Shown piece by piece: positions 1-4,458 of a stretch of DNA of 5,943 bases. Position 1 is the first letter of the stretch, and every line of letters starts with the position of its first letter. The stretch spans positions 1-5,943 of the forward strand of contig CAJTOR010000007.1 of NCBI GenBank assembly GCA_910577675.1, in the 5' to 3' direction. The notes under the pieces are model-generated. The model was not told the DNA's origin and did not search any database. It saw nothing but the letters and a program-made list of their open reading frames with translations. This DNA is from an uncultured Lachnospiraceae bacterium (GTDB lineage Bacteria > Bacillota > Clostridia > Lachnospirales > Lachnospiraceae). Both the position numbers and the translations under genes were made by a program.

Positions 1-38
1 CACATAATACATAAATTTCTTTTAATCTTTTTCAACAT
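1..38 (-). CDS. Possible N-terminus of a divergent gene, cut by the window edge
   Basis: Reading leftward from an ATG at 38 the frame stays open to the window edge and gives MLKKIKRNLCIM. The basic N-terminus would suit a secreted or membrane product, but twelve codons cannot identify a family. The start is chosen because it lies about 34 bases downstream of the expected start point of the strong leftward promoter at 79-107 and has a weak Shine-Dalgarno-like AAGAAG seven bases upstream. Because its promoter shares a palindrome with the small peptide gene on the other side, this would be the natural target of the local regulators. An alternative is that the true start lies further left and this is leader sequence. 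Confidence 0.3.
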   Translation of the reverse strand, partial: MLKKIKRNLCIM

Positions 39-78
39 ATAAACACTTCTTTTCTAGATATTTTACTAGTACATTAGT

Positions 79-107
79 ATTATATCCTAATTACTCTTAA
101 ATGTAAA
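79..107 (-). promoter_or_regulatory. Leftward sigma-A type promoter (TTTACA-N17-TATAAT)
   Basis: On the minus strand the -35 box TTTACA is at 107-102 and the perfect -10 box TATAAT at 84-79, separated by exactly 17 bases. Transcription would begin near 72 and run out of the window. The -35 box lies inside the left arm of the inverted repeat at 99-156. Every element is the mirror image of the rightward promoter at 148-176. Confidence 0.7.
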
Positions 108-156
108 GAGGACATGTTCTCCCACTTGATTGCGAAAACATGTCCTCTTTACATTT
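99..156. repeat. Perfect 20-bp inverted repeat, candidate operator between divergent promoters
   Basis: The arms at 99-118 and 137-156 are perfect reverse complements over 20 bases and are separated by 18 bases. The core of each arm reads AAAGAGGACATGTT or its complement. The -35 boxes of two oppositely directed promoters lie in the two arms, so a dimer bound here would sit on both. This favours a shared operator for a DNA-binding regulator, presumably one or both of the HTH proteins encoded at 426-2305. The same dyad could also act as a hairpin that ends transcripts arriving from the regulator genes. However, the run of T after it is short on both strands, so the terminator reading is the weaker one. 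Confidence 0.75.
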
Positions 157-176
157 TCTTATCCGGATCATATACT
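148..176 (+). promoter_or_regulatory. Rightward promoter of the small peptide gene (TTTACA-N17-TATACT)
   Basis: The -35 box TTTACA is at 148-153 and the -10 box TATACT at 171-176, with a 17-base spacer, so transcription should start near 183. This leaves a leader of about 70 bases before the peptide frame. The -35 box is inside the right arm of the palindrome, as expected of a promoter controlled by a protein bound there. Confidence 0.7.
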
Positions 177-227
177 AACTTCTAAAAGTAACTCCCTTAG
201 TAATTCAAATTTTTATTTCACAGCATT

Positions 228-256
228 ATGGAGGTAAAATTTCAATGAAAAAATGA
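228..256 (+). promoter_or_regulatory. Unusual translation start region: mini-ORFs joined by ATGA overlaps
   Basis: The only good ribosome binding site, GGAGG at 230-234, is spaced 10 bases from the ATG at 245, but that frame is ATG-AAA-AAA-TGA and stops after three codons. Its TGA (254-256) overlaps the ATG (253-255) that opens the 58-codon peptide frame, which lies 18 bases from the GGAGG. A further tiny frame, ATG at 228 to TGA at 246-248, overlaps the ATG at 245 in the same way. The sequence therefore fits termination and re-initiation. Alternatively, one added A in the six-A run at 248-253, or a -1 slip there, would fuse MKK to the peptide. Confidence 0.55.
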
Positions 257-429
257 CTAAAAGGCATTTTGCAAGTTTATCTATTATAATTATCATTATT
301 TTTTGTAACTTTTTAAATTCCAATCCACAACTTCCTCTTAACCCTGAAACCAGCATAACTAACGTTTCCCGTTACAATACTCTCCCTGAACAACCCGACG
401 AAAAAGAAGAAATCATAATTGCCCCTTAA
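253..429 (+). CDS. Small secreted-type peptide, candidate pro-pheromone (58 aa)
   Basis: The frame encodes 58 residues. It starts with a basic segment (MTKRH), followed by one hydrophobic stretch at about residues 6-21 that includes six consecutive isoleucines, then a polar, proline-rich tail ending in acidic residues and the C-terminus KEEIIIAP. This is the plan of exported pro-peptides whose C-terminal piece is released as a signal. The tail, acidic residues followed by an aliphatic run, recalls streptococcal SHP pheromones in style only. Cys18 at the end of the hydrophobic segment is not preceded by a good lipobox. The gene has its own promoter at 148-176 and converges on the adjacent HTH-TPR regulator, sharing the bases TTAA (426-429) with its stop. 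Fused to the MKK mini-ORF it would be 61 residues. I recognise no family. It could be a chance frame, but promoter, ribosome binding site, topology and neighbour agree. Confidence 0.6.
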   Translation: MTKRHFASLSIIIIIIFCNFLNSNPQLPLNPETSITNVSRYNTLPEQPDEKEEIIIAP

Positions 430-1370
430 TATAGCTCCGTATAATTATATATTCGCTTCAAATACCTTTTAAAATATTTGCGTCTTTTCTCATCATCACA
501 TATTATACACAAATAATACATTTTTCGTGCCACTTCAAGACACTGCTCTCTTACTTTAGAATCATCAAAAAAAGAATTTAGTTCCATATAATAGAGAAGT
601 TCTCCTTGAAGTAAATATGTATTTGATATATTTCCAGTAACAATATTAAAAACTAAACTTTTTTCTGCAAATTTTCTTATTTCCTCACAAATATTTTCTT
701 TCCATAATGCACGTATCAACTTGTAAGAAAAGCAACCATGAAAATCTGCAAACATAAACATATTCTGATATTTCTGTTCTATATTTACCAAAAGTTTTCT
801 TGCAATTTGAACAATCTCTCCATATCTTTTTTCGATGGATAACACATTTAAAAACGTTAGATAAGTATTCAATTCTATCCTTGTAAATGCCCATTTCTCT
901 ATATCCACACCCTCTGGCACTATCTGCCCGATAAGTCCCCGTAAAATCTCAATTTCCTTTTCATCTCCCAATTTTACTTCCCTGGAATAATACCGCAGCC
1001 CTCTTTTTAAGACTTCCAGATATTGAAGGCTCTCTTTGGATTCCTTGTCCACATAGTTCTCAAACAATTCCAATTTTCGCAGCGCTTCTTTATAATCTCC
1101 CTGGAACATAAACGCCAATATCTTATTATACATCCCACTATAAGAATATTTTATCAGATCCATGGAAGAGCAAATCGTACAGGAGCGCTGACGGTACAAT
1201 TTAAGAAGAAGTGGAACACAGCTTTGCCGAATCTTTTTTTCTCCGTTTTCCCAACGGCGCAATGTTCGCTCAGTAAAAGCATAATCACAAAGTTCGGATA
1301 CTTTTTTCTGGCTATAACCTAGCGCTTTTCTTTTCATAAACAGAATCAATTGGATATCATAATTTTCCAT
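426..1370 (-). CDS. XRE-type HTH regulator with TPR-like C-terminal region (RRNPP-like)
   Basis: This 314-residue cytoplasmic protein has an XRE-type helix-turn-helix at about residues 6-58, with a clear second and third helix around YSQKKVSELCDY and FTERTLRRWENGE. The rest, about 75-310, is all-helical in appearance with TPR-like pairs such as YNKILAFMFQGDYKEALRKL (81-100). HTH plus TPR at roughly 300 residues is the layout of Rgg, PlcR and other RRNPP regulators, which bind short imported peptides. The start ATG has GGAGA 10 bases upstream and lies 25 bases inside the end of the preceding regulator gene, so the two are probably co-transcribed and translationally coupled. Its stop overlaps the stop of the convergent 58-codon peptide gene by 4 bp. 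The family call rests on architecture. The ligand, and activator or repressor status, cannot be read from the sequence. Confidence 0.85.
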   Translation of the reverse strand: MENYDIQLILFMKRKALGYSQKKVSELCDYAFTERTLRRWENGEKKIRQSCVPLLLKLYRQRSCTICSSMDLIKYSYSGMYNKILAFMFQGDYKEALRKLELFENYVDKESKESLQYLEVLKRGLRYYSREVKLGDEKEIEILRGLIGQIVPEGVDIEKWAFTRIELNTYLTFLNVLSIEKRYGEIVQIARKLLVNIEQKYQNMFMFADFHGCFSYKLIRALWKENICEEIRKFAEKSLVFNIVTGNISNTYLLQGELLYYMELNSFFDDSKVREQCLEVARKMYYLCIICDDEKRRKYFKRYLKRIYNYTELY

Positions 1371-2305
1371 CGCTCTACTTTCTCCATCACTTTTTTCTGG
1401 TAATTTCCCTTATAATTATAATAAAATACAGAATATAATGTATCTGCAAGCATATAATCCCGCAAAATTTCTTTTATTCTCCCCTCTCTTTCCAACTCTT
1501 CTGGTATCTCTTCCTCCATCTGCTTTCCTTTTGCATCCGCCATCAATTCGTACAATTCCCCGCCCATTTTACAAAACTTTGAATATACACTCACACGTAA
1601 TCCCTCCCTACATTGATGAACACATCCTCTGTACTCTCCAAGTTCATATTGGCATTGTGCATAAATAAGCATAAGCATGGCATAAAACGGATATTGCTCC
1701 TCCATTGTTGCAAATTCTTCATGAAAGTAATTTACAACCTTATAAAGCTTTTTCACCTGTTCTGTGATATCCCCTATCGTAAAACGATAATAGGAAGTAA
1801 TAAATGCAAGTTCATTCGGAGAAAGAAGTTTTCCTGAATGTAAACGCTCCTCTAAAAATGGTATTTCTTTTTCTGCAAACGCTCTGAACATATCCCCGCT
1901 TTGCATTTGTCCTCCAATACGCACGCTCAAATCCGCCCACATCCGCCAATACTCCATTATTTGAAAGCGATTTTTCTTATCACTTTTCTTATAATATTCC
2001 TTCAATTTTGCTTCTGCCATTTCATATCTCCATAAACTCAAATCAAGACGAATCTCTGTTTCTAGGTTAAGCAAATAATTATCTTCCCCACATAAATAAA
2101 AACTTGCCGCTGAGTCCGGAATATGTAAGCGCCCCAACAAGATGATTACCTCCCAAAAATCCCTGTCATTCTCCCCATTTTCAAGGAGTCTGAGTTCCTC
2201 GGGCGCAATCACTCCCTCAGCAACATCCTCTCTTGTTAACTTCCTCTCCTCCCTTGCTATTTTTAATAATCTTCCAATCTCACCCCTCATAATTTCATTT
2301 CTCAT
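1346..2305 (-). CDS. XRE-type HTH regulator with TPR-like region, paralogue of its neighbour
   Basis: The protein has 319 residues, with an N-terminal XRE-like helix-turn-helix at about residues 7-62 (IGRLLKIAREERKLTREDVA, then LRLLENGE). A long helical region carries TPR-like repeats, for example around residues 95-107 and 212-239 (YAQCQYELGEYRGCVHQCRE). The start chosen is the ATG at 2305, because GGAGG (2315-2311) lies five bases upstream; the frame could be opened four codons earlier at a TTG, but that TTG overlaps this ribosome binding site. It is the first gene after the promoter at 2360-2388, and its last 25 bases overlap the next regulator gene. Size and layout match RRNPP-type peptide receptors. 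Having two in tandem suggests either different peptides or a hetero-partner arrangement, which is inference. Confidence 0.83.
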   Translation of the reverse strand: MRNEIMRGEIGRLLKIAREERKLTREDVAEGVIAPEELRLLENGENDRDFWEVIILLGRLHIPDSAASFYLCGEDNYLLNLETEIRLDLSLWRYEMAEAKLKEYYKKSDKKNRFQIMEYWRMWADLSVRIGGQMQSGDMFRAFAEKEIPFLEERLHSGKLLSPNELAFITSYYRFTIGDITEQVKKLYKVVNYFHEEFATMEEQYPFYAMLMLIYAQCQYELGEYRGCVHQCREGLRVSVYSKFCKMGGELYELMADAKGKQMEEEIPEELEREGRIKEILRDYMLADTLYSVFYYNYKGNYQKKVMEKVERWKIMISN

Positions 2306-2359
2306 TACAGCCTCCAAAACATATTACAATTTGAAAATGTATATCGATTTACTTTTTCT

Positions 2360-2388
2360 ATTATAACTTATTTATCCCATAAAATCAA
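2360..2388 (-). promoter_or_regulatory. Promoter of the two-regulator operon (TTGATT-N17-TATAAT)
   Basis: On the minus strand the -35 box TTGATT is at 2388-2383 and the perfect -10 box TATAAT at 2365-2360, with a 17-base spacer. Transcription should start near 2353, giving a leader of about 48 bases before the ATG at 2305. A short imperfect dyad, AAAAT-N6-ATTTT, overlaps the -35 box (2381-2396) and could be an operator, but it does not resemble the 20-bp palindrome at 99-156. Autoregulation through that palindrome is therefore not visible here. Confidence 0.7.
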
Positions 2389-2700
2389 TCAATTTTGTAA
2401 CTTTTTATACATTCTTGCCATATTTTCACTTTTCTTCTGACCTTTCCGTCACAGAAGGTATAGAATCCATACAGATACCACTATTTGTATCAAGACGCGC
2501 AGCAAGGAGGAAATTATAACTTATACCGCAGGGGAACACGGAAAAAAACCGGACATTTCTGCTTACACAATCCAGTTTTGCGACAATAAAATTTTTTATC
2601 CACATAGAGAATTCCAATGTTACATTTTTGGAACTTTTCGATTGAACAATAGTCATGATAAGCGAAGATCACTTTGATCTAGCGCCTGTTCACATTAATC
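2389..2700. other. Intergenic stretch without a convincing gene
   Basis: Between the regulator promoter and the plus-strand promoter at 2701 I see no supported gene. A 76-codon minus-strand frame (2426-2656) is open but has no ribosome binding site. Within about 2455-2500, read on the minus strand, GATAC-N8-GTATC and GGTAT-N13-ATACC can form two hairpins that share a strand and exclude each other. Further right, AGATCA-CTT-TGATCT (about 2666-2680) forms a small hairpin flanked by GCG/CGC. The part from about 2440 to 2600 looks less AT-rich than its surroundings and could be a remnant of a gene or an interspersed repeat. Confidence 0.4.
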
Positions 2701-2729
2701 TTTACAACAGAAAAGCTGTATGGTAAAAT
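2701..2729 (+). promoter_or_regulatory. Isolated plus-strand promoter (TTTACA-N17-TAAAAT)
   Basis: TTTACA at 2701-2706 and TAAAAT at 2724-2729 are separated by exactly 17 bases, predicting a start near 2736. No well-supported gene follows. A frame that begins at the predicted start (2736) would be leaderless and runs into the antisense of the tRNA gene. The transcript would meet the tRNA terminator hairpin at 2894-2921, so it may be a short RNA or simply a spurious promoter. Confidence 0.4.
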
Positions 2730-2882
2730 AAACCTATGGAACTAACAAAAAACAGTTTGCAAAAATCGAACATCTTATTTTTTACCCGTTATATTATATA
2801 TTTTCATATATTCATCCCAGTATTTTTCCTGAAAAGGAATACATATTATGTTATCTACAAAACAAACAGTATTTTTGCCGGA

Positions 2883-2921
2883 TACAAAACAAAACATCCA
2901 AGTTTATCAAAACTTGGATGT
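2883..2921 (-). terminator. Rho-independent terminator of the first tRNA-Glu gene
   Basis: A perfect 12-bp stem (2894-2905 with 2910-2921) closes a 4-base loop, and on the minus strand it is followed at once by TTTGTTTTGT. It lies 15 bases beyond the 3' end of the tRNA. The stem is palindromic enough that it may also stop transcripts from the plus-strand promoter at 2701, although the T run on that side is poor. Confidence 0.85.
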
Positions 2922-2935
2922 CCATCTTTAAAGAG

Positions 2936-3007
2936 CAGCCAGTAGGGGAATCGAACCCCTGTTTTCGCCGTGAGAGGGCGACGTCTTAGCCGCTTGACCA
3001 ACTGGCC
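2936..3007 (-). tRNA. tRNA-Glu (anticodon CUC), copy 1
   Basis: The 72-base sequence folds into a full cloverleaf. It has a seven-pair acceptor stem with a G-U first pair, a short D stem (GTC/GAC), an anticodon stem TCGCC/GGCGA around the loop CTCTCAC, a four-base variable loop, a T stem AGGGG/CCCCT with TTCGATT loop, and discriminator G. The anticodon CTC reads GAG glutamate codons. CCA is not encoded and must be added. It is base-for-base identical to the copy at 3231-3302 and has its own promoter and terminator. Confidence 0.96.
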
Positions 3008-3020
3008 TCACTGCTTGTTT

Positions 3021-3049
3021 ATCATACCACAATCCAAAACAAAATGCAA
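3021..3049 (-). promoter_or_regulatory. Promoter of tRNA-Glu copy 1 (TTGCAT-N17-TATGAT)
   Basis: On the minus strand TTGCAT is at 3049-3044 and TATGAT at 3026-3021 with a 17-base spacer. The -10 box ends 13 bases before the tRNA 5' end, so only a few leader bases are made. The second tRNA copy has an equivalent arrangement, with the same -35 box and the same spacing. Confidence 0.7.
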
Positions 3050-3175
3050 GTGTTTTTTTAATTTTTTTTTATTTTTCCACAATTTCACATAGAAAAAAGA
3101 CTAATAGAGTATGTTGGTGCAACAAAAAATATACCGATTCTTTTTTTGTACTACATATGCCCGCATCCTTTTTGA

Positions 3176-3216
3176 AAATAAAACAAAACATCCAAGTTTA
3201 TCAAAAACTTGGATGT
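3176..3216 (-). terminator. Rho-independent terminator of the second tRNA-Glu gene
   Basis: The same 12-bp stem as in copy 1 (3188-3199 with 3205-3216) closes a 5-base loop, and on the minus strand it is followed by TTTGTTTTATTTT. It should separate this tRNA transcript from the copy lying downstream. Confidence 0.85.
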
Positions 3217-3230
3217 CCATCTTCAAAGAG

Positions 3231-3302
3231 CAGCCAGTAGGGGAATCGAACCCCTGTTTTCGCCGTGAGAGGGCGACGTCTTAGCCGCTTGACCAACTGG
3301 CC
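3231..3302 (-). tRNA. tRNA-Glu (anticodon CUC), copy 2
   Basis: This 72-base tRNA is identical to the one at 2936-3007, with the same CTC anticodon, discriminator G and lack of encoded CCA. It lies downstream of the RNA methyltransferase gene on the same strand but has its own promoter at 3316-3344, so it need not depend on that gene's transcript. A CUC tRNA-Glu supplements the UUC isoacceptor that bacteria normally carry. No UUC species is in this window. Confidence 0.96.
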
Positions 3303-3315
3303 TCATTGCTTGATT

Positions 3316-3344
3316 ATAATATCATAGTTTCCCGGAAAATGCAA
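3316..3344 (-). promoter_or_regulatory. Promoter of tRNA-Glu copy 2 (TTGCAT-N17-TATTAT)
   Basis: On the minus strand TTGCAT is at 3344-3339 and TATTAT at 3321-3316 with a 17-base spacer, matching the position and spacing of the promoter of copy 1. The spacer sequences differ, so the elements have been kept while the bases between them changed. Confidence 0.65.
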
Positions 3345-3428
3345 GAGTTTTTTTTAATTTTCTTGATTTTTTTAATATTTTGTTCTTTTTAGGGTAAACC
3401 ACGCTATTTTGCGGGCTTTCTAACCGAT

Positions 3429-4166
3429 TTACTTTGCCCGTGCCTGGGTAAATAAATATGTCCCGATTCCGACTGCAATGGTCAAATTGAGAGAATCCAC
3501 ATCCGGGGACTGGGGAATTATCACGCTTGTACCCACATCAAGATACATATCGTCAAGCCCCGTCGCCTCATTTCCAAATACAAGCGTAAAAAGTTCTGGC
3601 TTCGGACAGTCCGCAACAGTAAGCGGCTTTTTTCCATTTAACATAAATGTAAAAACTTCCTGCTCCTTGTTTTGCGCCCGGTACGCCTTAAAATTATCGA
3701 AATATTTATGCCGCAGCCGGAACAGGGCTCCCATTGACGATCTTACCACCTTAGGATTAAACACATCGACCGCCGGGCTAATCAAAGCTATATCATAAAT
3801 ACCAAACCCCACCGCCGTGCGCAGGATTGTTCCAAGATTTCCCATATTGGAGGGGTTGACCAGCACAATCTGGGATTTTGCCGTGTCAAGCTCCTGCTCA
3901 TATTTTTCAAACACCCCTATCACGAAAACGTTTTCTTTATCACTTAAGCGCGCAATTTGCTTGTCCGAAATCCGCAGTGGGATTCCATTTTCCCGGCACA
4001 ATCCCGCAAGATTTTCTGCGTCGGTAAAGGTCGAATGCACAAATACTTCCCTGACTTTTGCTGTTTTGCTCTTAATCAACTCAATCGTCGGAAATGCTCC
4101 GAGCGTATAAGAATAATCCGCAGATTTCCTGTATGGTTTCACCTGCTCCCTGTTCTTTCCCTCCAT
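3429..4166 (-). CDS. SpoU/TrmH-family RNA 2'-O-methyltransferase
   Basis: This 245-residue protein should transfer a methyl group from S-adenosylmethionine to a ribose 2'-OH in rRNA or tRNA. It shows the three SpoU (SPOUT knot) motifs. Motif 1 is NPSNMGNLGTILRT at 104-117, with the catalytic-type Arg116. Motif 2 is VFGNEATGL at 196-204, with Glu200. Motif 3 is IPQSPDVDSLNLTIA at 217-231, with the conserved Ser225-Leu-Asn. Residues about 30-88 look like the L30e-type substrate-binding domain found in RlmB/TrmH relatives. The start at 4166 is chosen for GGGGAGG four bases upstream; a longer frame from 4250 has no ribosome binding site and an unconserved-looking basic extension. Whether the target is 23S rRNA or tRNA cannot be decided from motifs, so no symbol is given. 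Two tRNA-Glu genes follow on the same strand. I see only an imperfect hairpin, without a U run, just after the stop. Confidence 0.9.
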   Translation of the reverse strand: MEGKNREQVKPYRKSADYSYTLGAFPTIELIKSKTAKVREVFVHSTFTDAENLAGLCRENGIPLRISDKQIARLSDKENVFVIGVFEKYEQELDTAKSQIVLVNPSNMGNLGTILRTAVGFGIYDIALISPAVDVFNPKVVRSSMGALFRLRHKYFDNFKAYRAQNKEQEVFTFMLNGKKPLTVADCPKPELFTLVFGNEATGLDDMYLDVGTSVIIPQSPDVDSLNLTIAVGIGTYLFTQARAK

Positions 4167-4255
4167 ATTGCCTCCCCTTCTTCTGGTTCTTTTTATGCAA
4201 CGAATTTTCCCTCCTCGGTCTTCTCCCCAATCGCCGCCACACGTTTCCATAACCG

Positions 4256-4309
4256 AAAAGGGATTGTAAACGACAATTCCAGAAATCTGAAATCCCCGCC
4301 TACAATCCC
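4256..4309 (-). terminator. Terminator-like hairpin after the carboxyltransferase gene
   Basis: On the minus strand GGGATTGTA (4309-4301) pairs perfectly with TACAATCCC (4268-4260) and is followed by TTTT. Inside it a second stem, ATTTCAG with CTGGAAT, closes a 4-base loop. It lies about 150 bases beyond the stop of the gene at 4459-5871 and before the methyltransferase start, so it probably separates the two transcripts. The T run is short, so termination may be partial. The rest of 4310-4458 has only a smaller hairpin (ATGGG/CCCAT at 4330-4354) and no supported gene. Confidence 0.5.
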
Positions 4310-4458
4310 ACTTTTACGGTTTCTTATCTATGGGACTGCAACCTGGCAACCCATTTTCCGGCATTTGGTTTTAAGAAACAGACCGATAACTATCCAGCAA
4401 TTTTCCTTCCGGACGAAATCCATTTTAAACCATGCTGTTTCCAATCACCATTCATTTT

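Larger units (their letters stand above)
2886..3312 (-). repeat. Tandem duplication of a tRNA-Glu unit (about 130 bp per copy)
   Basis: Copy 1 spans about 2886-3017 and copy 2 about 3180-3312, offset by roughly 295 bases. Each contains terminator, 3' trailer, tRNA and the first bases upstream. Differences are few: one extra A in the terminator loop, T versus C in the trailer, and C versus T just upstream of the tRNA. The roughly 160 bases between copies are T-rich on the plus strand and show no gene. The similarity drops sharply at both ends, apart from the related promoter elements further out. Confidence 0.85.

Noticed and set aside
99..156. Palindrome as a transposon end, MITE or CRISPR repeat
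   Set aside because: It occurs once in the window, has no flanking target duplication that I can see, no internal gene and no regular spacing. The exact placement of two promoters on its arms explains it better.
253..429. Small protein as a lipoprotein
   Set aside because: Cys18 follows Ile-Ile-Phe; a lipobox needs a small residue just before the cysteine, so lipid attachment is unlikely.
2426..2656. Minus-strand frame of 76 codons
   Set aside because: No ribosome binding site before its ATG, no recognisable domain, and no promoter assigned to it. It may be a remnant, which is covered as a finding, but not a supported gene.
2848..2931. Plus-strand frame of 27 codons with AAAAGGA upstream
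   Set aside because: Most of its second half is the stem of the tRNA terminator, whose sequence is explained by that role.
2736..2945. Plus-strand frame of 69 codons after the promoter at 2701
   Set aside because: It would be leaderless, crosses the tRNA terminator and enters the antisense strand of the tRNA gene. Composition follows the AT-rich DNA.
3380..3430. Hairpin after the methyltransferase stop as a terminator
   Set aside because: The possible stem is broken by several mismatches and bulges and is not followed by a U run, so it is not listed as a terminator.
4390..4455. Short minus-strand frame starting just after the oadA stop, in the same frame
   Set aside because: No Shine-Dalgarno sequence, only about 21 residues, no resemblance to a biotinyl domain. 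It does not suggest a broken longer oadA.
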